Part shown: in pieces, positions 15,210-24,058 of the stretch
Layout of the letters: the number at the start of each line of letters is the position of its first letter
Position numbering within the stretch: position 1 is the first letter of the stretch
From: Lachnospiraceae bacterium
GTDB taxonomy: Bacteria; Bacillota; Clostridia; Lachnospirales; Lachnospiraceae
Assembly (NCBI GenBank): GCA_017437785.1
Contig: JAFRXH010000034.1
Coordinates: 1-52,245 of the forward strand
DNA length: 52,245 bases
Direction: 5' to 3'
Translations under genes and position numbers: made by a program
The notes under the pieces: model-generated
Databases searched by the model: none
What the model was told of the DNA's origin: nothing
What the model saw: only the letters and a program-made list of their open reading frames with translations

Positions 15210-18153
15210 TAACAGGAATGCAGCCGATATAGAAAAGCGCATAGCCGATCTTTCGTTCCAATACGAGACCGGCTGGCAGATGAGCGATGATATGTCAGAT
15301 GTTGGTACAGCCATCGCCAGGCTTTATGCCAGAAGTGCGGAAGAAAATATCGGCAGGATAAATGAGGTGCTAGACCGTTATCATACCGAGTTTGTTAATA
15401 TGCTGGATATCTCTCTCCTGCCCGCAAAGCCCGCCAGTTCTATAGTCGTGATGGATATGCTCAGTGATACCGTACCGGGAGCTCCTGTACCCAAGGGCAC
15501 CAAGCTCCTGACAGACGGCGAGGAGCCTTATGTATTTGAGACCGATCACAGTCTTTATGTTACCGGGAGCCGTATCAGCAATGTGTTTATGACCGATGCT
15601 GAAATGGGAAGTATCAAGCCAATATACGGCAGCTATACGCGGCCCGCACTTGACGGCGAAGAGGATCTGGTGATCAATATCGAAGAATTCGCGCCTTTTC
15701 AGCTGTTTGATATCAGCGACGGTGTGGAACAGTATGCGGTCAGCTTTTATCATCCGTATGTTTTTGACACAGTCGATGAGGATATCCAGGTTAAGATAGA
15801 GGACTGCACACAGCTTATCGACGATATAGATGCGGGAAAGATAAGCTTCTGCTACCCTTCGGGATCTGACGGGATCAGGACTATATCCGACGTCAGAAAA
15901 GAAGGCCCCAATATGTATATACTGCGTAAAAACGGCGATGAGCATTTTGACACGCTTATGCTCAGGGCCGCATCGTCGCCTTCGGTGGCCTATAAGGTAA
16001 AGCGTATAAGCTTTTCTTCAAGGGGCGCTGCGGTGAGCGCCGAGGCAGTCAATTCCGGATCGAATGATTATGATGTAAAACGCTTTATGCCTTTCAGCGA
16101 TACGCTTTCGCTTTATTCGGAGTGCTATGTCGGGCATGACAGGTATTTCGCAAAGGCAGGGGCGCGTATCACCATAGAGTTCGATCTGCTGACCGATCAG
16201 CATAAGATAAGCTTAAACCCCTTAGAAGAAGAGGTGGAGCTTAAGATAATAAAGAGGCGTACCAACCAGGTGAGAAAGGAAGTATACGCCGACTGTTTCG
16301 CCCAGGAGATAGCGATAGAGTACTTTAACGGCACGGGCTTTAAGCGCCTGCCACTTGATATAGATGAACGCGGGATGTTTTCCGAGGACCGTTCAAGGCA
16401 TATAGTACTGAGTTTTATATGCCCGGATGACTGGGAAGAGAGCTCTTCGGGCTCATATGTGGGCAGGTCCTTCAGGTTCTCCCTGCTTAAATGCGATAAC
16501 TGTTATGTGAGACCTGCAGTACACCATTATCCCATCATAAAGAATCTCACGGTAGCGTACAGCTATGAGGAACGCTTTGTGGACGCCTACAATGCCAGAC
16601 TTTGGTACGGTACCCATGTGCGTGATATCAGCTCCTCCTTAAAAGACGAGAGGGGTTATATCTGCATGGAAAAGAGCGTTTATGATGAGGATGCTCTCTA
16701 CATAGGCCTTTCCAAACCCATAGAAAACGGACCGGCCTCCATAATGTTTAGGCTTGAGGATGCCAAAAGGTTCAGCGCTTTAAAGACAAGGTTTGAATAC
16801 TATGGTTATGACGGCTGGCGTCAGATGAAGGTACTCGATCATACCAGGGATTTTTCGCGCTCGGGCGTTGTAATGTTCATGCCCCCCGCGGATATGAAGG
16901 AGACAGAGCTCGAAGGCAACAAAAGCTACTATATCAGGGTGCTTCGCACGAGAAAGGAAGATGCATCGGAAGAGCGCACTTCACTTCCCAGGATAAGCGG
17001 GATAGCGCTGAATGCCGTATTTGTATCGAATATAGAGACTGCGCAGGAAGTTCCGGTCTTTATCGATGAAGCGGTGCCGGATATGCGCTTTGCGCTGGGC
17101 AGTGATAATGTTTTGGATGCCACGGTGTGGGTAAACGAGCTGGGTAAGTATTCGCGTGAGACCATGCTTAACATGGCTGCTTCGGATCCCGATAATATTC
17201 AGCTGGAGACTGATCCGCAGGGACAGGTGGTCAGCTTCTTTGTTAAGTGGAAGGAGACGGAACGCTTTGAAACGGCTGAGGATCCCAGGGTATATCAGCT
17301 GGACAGGCTCAATAACGTGCTGATATTCGGTGACGGTATACATACCTATATCCCCAGAGTCCTGGATGATGTAGCCCTTAAGTTCACGATCAGATGCTGT
17401 AATGGGCGTGCCGGAAATGTTGAATGCAACAGTATAAATGAAGCTGCGGGAAACCTGAATTATATCGGATCGATCACCAATCCCATAAAGGCATACGGCG
17501 GCAGCAATATAGAGACTATAGAGAATGCGCTGGAGAGGGGAGCGGGCATACTTTCGTCAAGGAACCGTCTGGTTTCCATGGATGATTACAAACGTGCGAT
17601 ACTTTCCTACTCGGATGCGATAGACCAGGTGGCAGGCATCGTTGGCCTGGATCCGGACGGAACGGAAGATCCGTCACTGATATGTTTTATACTGCTGATG
17701 AGGGATTATGAAGAAGGTTCCTTTGCATTTCACCGCGTAGTAGGAGGACTTAAAGAGGAGCTGCTGGCACATTGTGAACTGACCCTTAATCCCGATAAGT
17801 TAAAGATACTTGAGCCGGTATATGTGGATATATCTGTCAATGTCTGGGTCGATGTGGTGAGCCTGGACGACAGTTTTGAGATACAGGGGCTTCTGTACGA
17901 GAGTCTCGAAGAATACTTAAATCCACTGGGATACGGAAAGAGCGGCGGCTGGAAGATAGGCAGCATGCCCCGCAAACCGCAGATACTGATGCGTCTGGAT
18001 GTTTTAAAGAGCAGGGCTGTGGTAAAGAAATCGGTTATGATAGCGCGCTATACCGATTCATCCGGTGTGCATGAAGCGGATCTTTCGGAGCTGAAAGTCA
18101 CACCGTTCATGGTACCCAGGAGCGGTGAGCATAAGGTACATATAATCTACTGA
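15175..18153 (+). CDS. large baseplate J-like wedge protein (Pvc11-like)
   Basis: The predicted product has 992 residues. The ATG at 15175 is preferred because AAGGAG lies about 12 bases upstream; an earlier in-frame ATG at 15145 has no ribosome site. The gene overlaps the gp25 gene by 35 bases. The N-terminus reads like eCIS wedge proteins: a helical Y-E-T-G-W segment, then D-V-G-T-A-I-A-R-L-Y, followed by a beta-rich J-type region (P-V-P-K-G-T-K-L-L). The C-terminal third has the gpJ/gp47-like R-N-R-L-V-S-M-D-D-Y-K-R-A-I helix. It would form the baseplate periphery with the next gene's product. Confidence 0.88.
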   Translation: MSRRSLKKLEIDNRNAADIEKRIADLSFQYETGWQMSDDMSDVGTAIARLYARSAEENIGRINEVLDRYHTEFVNMLDISLLPAKPASSIVVMDMLSDTVPGAPVPKGTKLLTDGEEPYVFETDHSLYVTGSRISNVFMTDAEMGSIKPIYGSYTRPALDGEEDLVINIEEFAPFQLFDISDGVEQYAVSFYHPYVFDTVDEDIQVKIEDCTQLIDDIDAGKISFCYPSGSDGIRTISDVRKEGPNMYILRKNGDEHFDTLMLRAASSPSVAYKVKRISFSSRGAAVSAEAVNSGSNDYDVKRFMPFSDTLSLYSECYVGHDRYFAKAGARITIEFDLLTDQHKISLNPLEEEVELKIIKRRTNQVRKEVYADCFAQEIAIEYFNGTGFKRLPLDIDERGMFSEDRSRHIVLSFICPDDWEESSSGSYVGRSFRFSLLKCDNCYVRPAVHHYPIIKNLTVAYSYEERFVDAYNARLWYGTHVRDISSSLKDERGYICMEKSVYDEDALYIGLSKPIENGPASIMFRLEDAKRFSALKTRFEYYGYDGWRQMKVLDHTRDFSRSGVVMFMPPADMKETELEGNKSYYIRVLRTRKEDASEERTSLPRISGIALNAVFVSNIETAQEVPVFIDEAVPDMRFALGSDNVLDATVWVNELGKYSRETMLNMAASDPDNIQLETDPQGQVVSFFVKWKETERFETAEDPRVYQLDRLNNVLIFGDGIHTYIPRVLDDVALKFTIRCCNGRAGNVECNSINEAAGNLNYIGSITNPIKAYGGSNIETIENALERGAGILSSRNRLVSMDDYKRAILSYSDAIDQVAGIVGLDPDGTEDPSLICFILLMRDYEEGSFAFHRVVGGLKEELLAHCELTLNPDKLKILEPVYVDISVNVWVDVVSLDDSFEIQGLLYESLEEYLNPLGYGKSGGWKIGSMPRKPQILMRLDVLKSRAVVKKSVMIARYTDSSGVHEADLSELKVTPFMVPRSGEHKVHIIY

Positions 18154-18193
18154 GGCAATATAAAGTAGCCGGATATTTATCGGAGAATAAAAT

Positions 18194-20314
18194 ATGCTGA
18201 CATATATAGAAAACGACAGGAAAAGCTTTGAGGAACGTATGGCGGAGGCGGTTGCCGATATTCCTCTGTATACAACGGAGTGGACGAACTTTAACCCCTC
18301 CGATCCGGGTATTACCATATTGGAGACCCTGCTGGGCTTTGCTTCGCTGCAGCAGGATAATATGAATGAGATCCCCTTCAGGGTTAAGCAGAACCTCCTA
18401 AAACTGGTTGGGTTTAACATCCAAAAAGGCCGCTGTGCAAGGCTCATGCTCAGCGCCGGTAACGTGCAGGGACCGGTGACGATCCCGGCTAATCACCGCT
18501 TCCGTATAGGAGAGCTGGTTTTTGAGACCAACAGGGAGATAAAGCTTGATAAGCGGCATCTGATAGGGATATACGGTATGAAGCAGGATGGGGAAGAACA
18601 GAAATATACTGATTTCTCATATCTTCTGGACCGTGAAGTGCAGGTGCCGGCGCTGATATTCGGAGAGCGTCCCAGACCGGGCGACTGCCTGTATTTCGTT
18701 GCCAGCCGTCTGCCCGAGCCCAAGGAGGAATTTACCTTCTATGTGGGGCTTAAGGAACGTAATAACCGCAATCCTATCGACGGACGCACCAGGGATCTGT
18801 TCGCCTCGATAGCCTGGGAATGCTATACAAAGAAAGGCTGGCTTGAACTTAACGTACGTGATAATACCAACGCATTCTTAAACAGCGGTGAAATACGCAT
18901 GTGGATGCCGGAAGCGGCTGCCGAGATATGCCTGGATGCGCCTGTAGGCGGATACTGCATCAGGGCGCGCCTTAAACATAGCGAATATGATGTGCTGCCC
19001 ATGTTAACCGGAGTGGAAGCGTTCCTCTTTGAGACCTGGCAGAAGAATACGATCTGCGAATGCCACAGTATCAGCAAGACAACGGAGATAGAGCTGGTAA
19101 GCGAGATGGCAGAGGAAGCTTATATAGATGTATACTGCCGCGAAGGCAAAGGCGAGCCGTACCGTAAATACGAATTCAGGCCCGGCGGAGACGATACGGG
19201 ACGTTTTTATGAACTGAGCCATGAAGAGTTCGGGCGTTATAAGATAATCTTTGATAAGAAAAAGCATGGATACGGACCCGAAAAGATAAGGGACTGCGTT
19301 AAGGTAGTGGTATATACGGAAGAAGTCATGCGACGTTATGCACTGGGAAAAGTAATGGGCTATGATGACCAGACGATCAAGCTTCCTTACGAACATCTTG
19401 TTGCATCATACTTCTGTATACTGGCAAGACGTGTTGATGAGAACGGAGAATTTATATACGACTTTGTCCGTCCCGAAAAAAATGCAGACGGGGATCTGTA
19501 TTATCATCTTCTTGAAAATGAAGGAAAGATAATCATCGAAGAGGCCGGAAGGTTCATAGGAGCAGATCTTTTCCTGGCAGCTGTGTCGCTTACATCCGGT
19601 CCCGACGGAAACATAAGGGAGGGGAATACCCTGATACCGGAGAGGGGGCTGCCCGAAGGCTTAAGCTTTTACAATCCCGGTGCCGGTACAGGCGGAGCAT
19701 TTCGTGAAAAGTTAGAGGACGTGCGAAGGCGCTTCCTTAAGGATATGGAGAATCCCTATACCGCTGTTACTGAGGCGGATTATGAAAGACTGGTACGTAC
19801 TACGCCGGGGCTGTGTGTAAAGAAAGCCAGGGCATGGATGGATGAGACACGTAACCTGGTACGCATAGCTGTCATGCAGGGAACGGATGAGGAGCATCCG
19901 GCAATGTCTAAGATGTATGAAAAGATAATCAGAAACAGGCTGGAGGACAGACGCCTTCTGACGACAAGAGTTGAACTGGTACAGCCGCAGTATGTACCGG
20001 TAAACGTATATGCTACCGTGTATGTTAAGCTGCATTATGATAATGCGGCTGCGGCCATTGAAAAGGTCATACGTGAGAAGGTGGATTATACGGTATCGGA
20101 CCGTAACTTCGGACAGATACTGAAATTTGACGAGATCTTCCACGCGATAGAGGTATTAGAGTGTGTGGAGTATGTATATGAACTGTCTTTGAAACCCGGA
20201 GGAGGCAGCGGCGCTAAGCTTAAGGATGCCGATGTGCTGCCGGGCAATAACTGCCTGCTCTATCCGGGAGATATAAGGATAGAGACATTAAGATTTGACG
20301 ACGACGGCAGATAG
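18194..20314 (+). CDS. second baseplate J-like wedge protein (Pvc12-like)
   Basis: This 706-residue protein starts at ATG after CGGAGAATAAAAT. The N-terminal helix has the eCIS wedge pattern P-L-Y-T-T-E-W-T-N-F-N-P-S-D-P-G-I-T-I-L, almost diagnostic for Pvc11/12 partners. A J-like region follows, and the C-terminal part contains V-T-E-A-D-Y-E-R-L-V-R-T-T-P-G-L, equivalent to the motif of the preceding gene. The pair would form heterodimeric wedges. A 40-base gap separates it from the first wedge gene. The family call is confident. Confidence 0.87.
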   Translation: MLTYIENDRKSFEERMAEAVADIPLYTTEWTNFNPSDPGITILETLLGFASLQQDNMNEIPFRVKQNLLKLVGFNIQKGRCARLMLSAGNVQGPVTIPANHRFRIGELVFETNREIKLDKRHLIGIYGMKQDGEEQKYTDFSYLLDREVQVPALIFGERPRPGDCLYFVASRLPEPKEEFTFYVGLKERNNRNPIDGRTRDLFASIAWECYTKKGWLELNVRDNTNAFLNSGEIRMWMPEAAAEICLDAPVGGYCIRARLKHSEYDVLPMLTGVEAFLFETWQKNTICECHSISKTTEIELVSEMAEEAYIDVYCREGKGEPYRKYEFRPGGDDTGRFYELSHEEFGRYKIIFDKKKHGYGPEKIRDCVKVVVYTEEVMRRYALGKVMGYDDQTIKLPYEHLVASYFCILARRVDENGEFIYDFVRPEKNADGDLYYHLLENEGKIIIEEAGRFIGADLFLAAVSLTSGPDGNIREGNTLIPERGLPEGLSFYNPGAGTGGAFREKLEDVRRRFLKDMENPYTAVTEADYERLVRTTPGLCVKKARAWMDETRNLVRIAVMQGTDEEHPAMSKMYEKIIRNRLEDRRLLTTRVELVQPQYVPVNVYATVYVKLHYDNAAAAIEKVIREKVDYTVSDRNFGQILKFDEIFHAIEVLECVEYVYELSLKPGGGSGAKLKDADVLPGNNCLLYPGDIRIETLRFDDDGR

Positions 20315-20330
20315 GGAGGTAGCATACACT

Positions 20331-21437
20331 ATGGCCGGAATTATTTACAGCATAAAGAAAAACCGTCTGGAGAAGTCATATATATCGGGATTCATAGCCG
20401 ACGAGAATAGTGACAGACTGTACATAGATCCCAATACGGGCATACACCGCCTGTATACGGATGCTATAGATTCCGCACAGGAAGGCTGCGAGTGGGGGCG
20501 TTTTTCCTTTGCCGCACAGCTTACGGAAAATATGGCCATGTATGTTTACGCATTTGCATCCGACGTAAACAACTGGTATGATAATGAAGGGAAGAATTTC
20601 CTTTTGGCGGATGTGCTCAGATCAGATGAGGTACCGGATGATGACAAGAAGCGCATCTTCAATAATGAGAACGGTTTAAGATATGTCGGCAGGAATGACG
20701 TGCTGCTCTACCGCCTTAAGGGCAGATATCTCTTCCTTGCGATAGAGATACTAGGCAGCGGCGACGGTTATATCGACAGACTCAAGGTGGATATGAAAGG
20801 CGACTACTTTATGGATGCTTTCCCGGCAGTGTACAGGGAGAGGGATTCATTCTTCCATCGCTTTTTATCCATCTTCTCCAGCATACACGGGGATATAGAT
20901 CGTGAGATAGAAAACCTGCCAAAGCTTTTGGATCCCGACAGCTGTCCCAGGGAGTGTCTGGCGATATATGCAGGCTGGCTGGGCATAGACCTGTCAGGGG
21001 ATTTTCTGACAGAGGAAGCAGAGAGGCTCTTTGTTAAAGAGGCATACAGCTTAAACCGTATGAAAGGTACCAAAGCCTGCTTAAAGCGCGTTATAGAGAT
21101 AGTACTGGGCGAAGAGGCCATAATACTTGAGAACAATACCATACGCTCTTATATGACGCCGGCGGAAATAAGGGAGAACGGACTGCCGGAGGGCGGCATA
21201 TATGATATAAATGTACTGATCAGAAAGAGCCTTTCGGATACGGACAGAAGGCAGCTGGGGTTTTTGCTGGATCAGTTCAAACCCTTAAGGAGCAGGCTGC
21301 ATCTTATACCGCTGCGTGATACTGCGGATCTGGATGGTGAGACATATCTTGATATGAACGCCGTGATATCGGGTGATCATATAGGTGTTATGGATGATGA
21401 TATGGAAATAGGCGATGGTGTTATCTTGGATGAATAA
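20331..21437 (+). CDS. P2 gpI-like tail/baseplate protein
   Basis: This 368-residue protein starts at ATG 20331, with GGGAGG about ten bases upstream; an ORF extension to 20295 lacks a ribosome site. Residues 155-290 carry the phage tail protein I pattern: D-A-F-P-A-V-Y-R-E-R-D, F-L-S-I-F-S-S-I-H-G-D-I-D-R-E-I, then Y-A-G-W-L-G-I-D-L and R-M-K-G-T-K-A-C-L-K-R. A P-L-R-S-R-L-H-L motif follows near residue 330. These proteins complete the baseplate rim and often connect fibres. The N-terminal 145 residues are beta-rich, and the C-terminus ends in an acidic Asp-rich tail. It is the last structural gene; no fibre gene follows. Confidence 0.85.
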   Translation: MAGIIYSIKKNRLEKSYISGFIADENSDRLYIDPNTGIHRLYTDAIDSAQEGCEWGRFSFAAQLTENMAMYVYAFASDVNNWYDNEGKNFLLADVLRSDEVPDDDKKRIFNNENGLRYVGRNDVLLYRLKGRYLFLAIEILGSGDGYIDRLKVDMKGDYFMDAFPAVYRERDSFFHRFLSIFSSIHGDIDREIENLPKLLDPDSCPRECLAIYAGWLGIDLSGDFLTEEAERLFVKEAYSLNRMKGTKACLKRVIEIVLGEEAIILENNTIRSYMTPAEIRENGLPEGGIYDINVLIRKSLSDTDRRQLGFLLDQFKPLRSRLHLIPLRDTADLDGETYLDMNAVISGDHIGVMDDDMEIGDGVILDE

Positions 21438-21460
21438 TAAAGGAACAGGAGGAAAAGAAC

Positions 21461-21760
21461 GTGACTATTGAGGAGATCAAAGGCGAAACAAGTATCCAGC
21501 TTTCGGTTGACGGACAGGTTGACACGATCACATCACCCGAACTGCAGCAGAAGATACTTACAACATTTCAGAAAACCAAGAACGTGGTGCTTGATCTGGG
21601 ACATGTCGGATACATGTCATCGGCCGGACTGCGTGCCCTTCTGATAGGACAGAAGACTGCTACCAGCAAGGGAGGGACCTTAAAGGTTGTGAACGTACAG
21701 CCTGCCGTTATGCAGGTATTTAACATGTCGGGCTTCTCAAAGGTGCTTACTATTGGCTGA
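21461..21760 (+). CDS. STAS anti-sigma-factor antagonist
   Basis: This 99-residue single STAS domain (SpoIIAA/RsbV type) starts at GTG after AGGAGG. The phosphorylation loop reads G-Y-M-S-S-A-G-L-R; by alignment with SpoIIAA Ser58 the expected phosphosite is Ser54. The usual loop Asp is Ser53 here. A C-terminal V-F-N-M-S-G-F-S-K-V motif completes the fold. It lies 23 bases after the last tail gene and overlaps the ABC ATPase gene by 8 bases, so it is probably co-transcribed with the CIS. Expected partners are the kinase at 22415 and the phosphatase at 35310. Confidence 0.92.
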   Translation: MTIEEIKGETSIQLSVDGQVDTITSPELQQKILTTFQKTKNVVLDLGHVGYMSSAGLRALLIGQKTATSKGGTLKVVNVQPAVMQVFNMSGFSKVLTIG

Positions 21761-22418
21761 GATCATCAGGTTTGATTCGGTAGCAAAGACATATCACGGA
21801 GAAGCACTGGATTGTGAGGTCTTTACGGACTTTTCGGCTGTGGTAGAGCGGGGGGAGTTTGCGGTACTGACCGGGGCTTCAGGAAGTGGCAAGACCACGC
21901 TTATCAGGATGCTTTTAGCAGACATCAAGCCGGATTCGGGAAAGGTGTTAGTAAACGGAGCGGATATCACAAAGCTCAGATCCAGACAGATCCCCGCATA
22001 CAGGCGTACCATGGGCGTTATATTCCAGGACTATAAGCTGATAAAGGAAAAGAGCGCCGAGGAGAATATACGTCTGGCGATAATGGCTGCAGGAGCACCG
22101 CTTAAAGATGCTAATCAGAAGATATGGAATGTTGCCAAGCTTTTAGGCATTACGGAATTATTGAAACGCAGGCCCGATGAAATGTCGGGAGGACAGCAGC
22201 AGAAGATCTGTCTGGCCAGAGCGATAGTAAACAATCCGCCTATACTGCTCGCGGATGAGCCTACCGCAAATCTGGACCCGGGATATTCAAAAGAGATAAT
22301 GAGACTTTTTAAAGTGATCAACAGCATGGGATATACTCTTTTTGTGGCGACCCAGGATCCGGTGATAGCGGATGCAGAGGGGATAAAGAGGATCAGGATC
22401 AGGAGTCAGGTGTTATGA
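21753..22418 (+). CDS. orphan FtsE-like ABC ATPase with Gln at the H-loop
   Basis: This 221-residue ABC ATPase has a TTG start inside the end of the STAS gene. The motifs are a Walker A (GASGSGKT, 41-48), a Q-loop (FQDYKL, Gln92, typical of FtsE/LolD), a signature MSGGQ (144-148) and a Walker B LLADEP with Glu169. The switch histidine, usually in an A-T-H-D sequence, is replaced by Gln201 (V-A-T-Q-D-P). No FtsX-like permease is nearby. It may act as a regulatory or slow-hydrolysing switch, or borrow a permease encoded elsewhere. Its place between a STAS antagonist and an anti-sigma kinase is unusual. Confidence 0.88.
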   Translation: MAEIIRFDSVAKTYHGEALDCEVFTDFSAVVERGEFAVLTGASGSGKTTLIRMLLADIKPDSGKVLVNGADITKLRSRQIPAYRRTMGVIFQDYKLIKEKSAEENIRLAIMAAGAPLKDANQKIWNVAKLLGITELLKRRPDEMSGGQQQKICLARAIVNNPPILLADEPTANLDPGYSKEIMRLFKVINSMGYTLFVATQDPVIADAEGIKRIRIRSQVL

Positions 22419-22825
22419 AAGAGCTGAATCTTATAGCAAGCGATGATACGCTATATACCGTTTTGGATGAGATAAAAAGCCATCTGATAGCGAATGATTG
22501 TCCGGAGGAGATAGTGACTCCGATACTTATCGCGGCAGAGGAAGTATATGTCAATATCGCGCATTATGCTTACGGGGGAAAGAGCGGTGCGGCAAGGGTA
22601 AACATCGATGTTACACCCGATCCGAAGCGTTGCAGACTGGTTTTCTGCGATAAAGGCATACCCTACGATCCGTTAAAAAAAGAAGATCCTGATATCACCT
22701 TATCCGCCGATGAACGGCAGATAGGAGGTTTGGGGATCTTTTTTGTTAAAGAGATAATGGATAAGGTTGAATACGAATATAAGGACGGATGTAATATACT
22801 TACGCTGGAGAAGAATCTTAAGTAG
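22415..22825 (+). CDS. RsbW/SpoIIAB-like anti-sigma kinase
   Basis: This 136-residue HATPase_c protein overlaps the ABC ATPase by 4 bases (ATGA). Its motifs are an N-box A-A-E-E-V-Y-V-N-I-A-H-Y-A-Y, a G1-like F-C-D-K-G-I-P-Y-D-P and a G2-like G-G-L-G-I-F-F-V-K. Relatives bind a target protein (a sigma factor or other output) and phosphorylate the STAS antagonist. No sigma factor gene is present, so the target is unknown. The gene ends tail-to-tail with a minus-strand gene, with an 8-base overlap. Confidence 0.92.
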   Translation: MKELNLIASDDTLYTVLDEIKSHLIANDCPEEIVTPILIAAEEVYVNIAHYAYGGKSGAARVNIDVTPDPKRCRLVFCDKGIPYDPLKKEDPDITLSADERQIGGLGIFFVKEIMDKVEYEYKDGCNILTLEKNLK

Positions 22826-23690
22826 TGGGCAGCTGTATGTAAACGCCCATGCCTTTACCGGCATTGCTTTTTGCATATATCGTGCCGCCGTAATATTCTA
22901 CGATGGCCTTTGCCTGATAAAGTCCAAGTCCGTTGCCGCTGATGCGGTTTGAACCCTGATAATTGAGCTCGAAGATGTGCTTTGTTTCATCCGCAGACAA
23001 TCCGTCACCGGTATCTTTAAGCACTACAAAGATATCATCGCCTACAGCGGAGACAGTGATTATGAGTGATCCGTGTCTGCCCATGTATTTGATCGAGTTG
23101 TCTACTATGTTGCGGAAAAGAATCCGAAGAAGATTCTGATCGGCTTTTACCAGCAGATTTTCGTCCACGGAAGAGATGTTGATCGTAAGTCCGGCCTTTG
23201 CGGCAGCGTCATGGAATTCCCTTGCAACGCTTTTGGCTACTTCGATGATATTAACAGTGGATGATTCACTGCGTTTGGAAAGATTTTGGGGAAGTATCGA
23301 GGAAGGATCGGACTCCTGTACTTCAGGAGCAGCCTTGAGTTCTTCAAGCTCCGCCTTAAGTCTTACGGTTTCTTCGTCATTGGCACTTTTTTCAAAAGTA
23401 ATGGAAGCGACCTGTTCCTTAAGAGTGTTTAATTCAGCATCTTTTTCGGAAGCTTCATCTTTAAGACGGCGCAGTTCATTATTGAGAGAAGCGATGATAG
23501 CATCGGTGTCCACTGTATCTTCTTCTTTGGGATTACGGTAACAGAGGTAGGAAAACAGTATCAGGAAGATGCTGTGCATGATAAAAAAAATAAGAAATAT
23601 CCATGAATCCATGCGAAAGAATGAATATAATGTCAGAGCGTAACATATTATCGAACAAGCCAGGGTTGTCTTTTGAGCTGTGCTTAACAT
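22818..23690 (-). CDS. membrane histidine-kinase-like ATPase without an evident H-box
   Basis: The predicted 290-residue protein starts at the ATG at 23690, with AAAAGGAG upstream; the open frame runs further 5' but has no ribosome site. Two membrane segments lie near residues 10-50, then a Glu/Lys coiled coil (about 65-145), then a HATPase_c domain with N-box N-I-V-D-N-S-I-K-Y, G1 D-T-G-D-G-L and G2 G-N-G-L-G-L-Y-Q-A-K. A normal DHp helix with His-Glu/Asp next to the ATPase is not visible. It is the only minus-strand gene within the CIS region and has no response regulator beside it. Confidence 0.8.
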   Translation of the reverse strand: MLSTAQKTTLACSIICYALTLYSFFRMDSWIFLIFFIMHSIFLILFSYLCYRNPKEEDTVDTDAIIASLNNELRRLKDEASEKDAELNTLKEQVASITFEKSANDEETVRLKAELEELKAAPEVQESDPSSILPQNLSKRSESSTVNIIEVAKSVAREFHDAAAKAGLTINISSVDENLLVKADQNLLRILFRNIVDNSIKYMGRHGSLIITVSAVGDDIFVVLKDTGDGLSADETKHIFELNYQGSNRISGNGLGLYQAKAIVEYYGGTIYAKSNAGKGMGVYIQLPTT

Positions 23691-23706
23691 AAGACGTGAT
23701 GACTCC

Positions 23707-23735
23707 TTTTCAAAAGCATGAAAATATGGTAAAAT
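23707..23735 (+). promoter_or_regulatory. candidate promoter for the ATPase/cargo operon
   Basis: TTTTCA (23707-23712) is followed, 17 bases later, by TAAAAT (23730-23735), with TGG just before the -10 box. Transcription would begin near 23742, ahead of the small gene at 23799 and the first AAA gene. It overlaps the leader of the divergent kinase gene. Confidence 0.45.
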
Positions 23736-23798
23736 ATTTACCTCATGAATATCAATATTATCACAATCTATGCGGCTTCGCAAGGGGGGGTGAGGTGC

Positions 23799-24038
23799 AT
23801 GCGGCTGACAGAGCGTATGTTGGAAGAGACGAAAAAAGTAAACCGCCTTAAGAAAAAAGAAAACGACATCCAGCAGGATCAGGATGAAGACGAAACAGGT
23901 CTTATGTATATGCCGCGTCCCACGCGATATTTTATAAATAAAGACAAGGGAGTGTTCGGAAATGATGATGACACTTCCATCAATACGGCGAAGAGCGTGT
24001 TTGACAAAACAGCAGTGTTTAACACACGTGGCGAATAA
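23799..24038 (+). CDS. small highly charged protein, unknown
   Basis: The predicted 79-residue protein starts at ATG 23799, preceded by AAGGGGGGG at suitable spacing; an upstream ATG at 23745 lacks such a site. The first half is a basic and then acidic helix (L-E-E-T-K-K-V-N-R-L-K-K-K), followed by a Gln/Asp/Glu stretch; the second half is polar. There is no signal peptide, membrane segment or known domain. It lies 20 bases before the first AAA gene, so it may be its adaptor or a small assembly factor. Confidence 0.6.
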   Translation: MRLTERMLEETKKVNRLKKKENDIQQDQDEDETGLMYMPRPTRYFINKDKGVFGNDDDTSINTAKSVFDKTAVFNTRGE

Positions 24039-24058
24039 ATAAACACGGAGAGGATAAA

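Noticed and set aside
1-21437. Prophage
   Set aside because: Only tail-type genes are present; no capsid, portal, terminase, integrase or lysis gene, while DUF4255, DUF4280 and Pvc15-type ATPases are eCIS hallmarks.
22415-22825. A sigma factor target next to the anti-sigma kinase
   Set aside because: No sigma-like gene was found in the window, so the kinase's target cannot be named.
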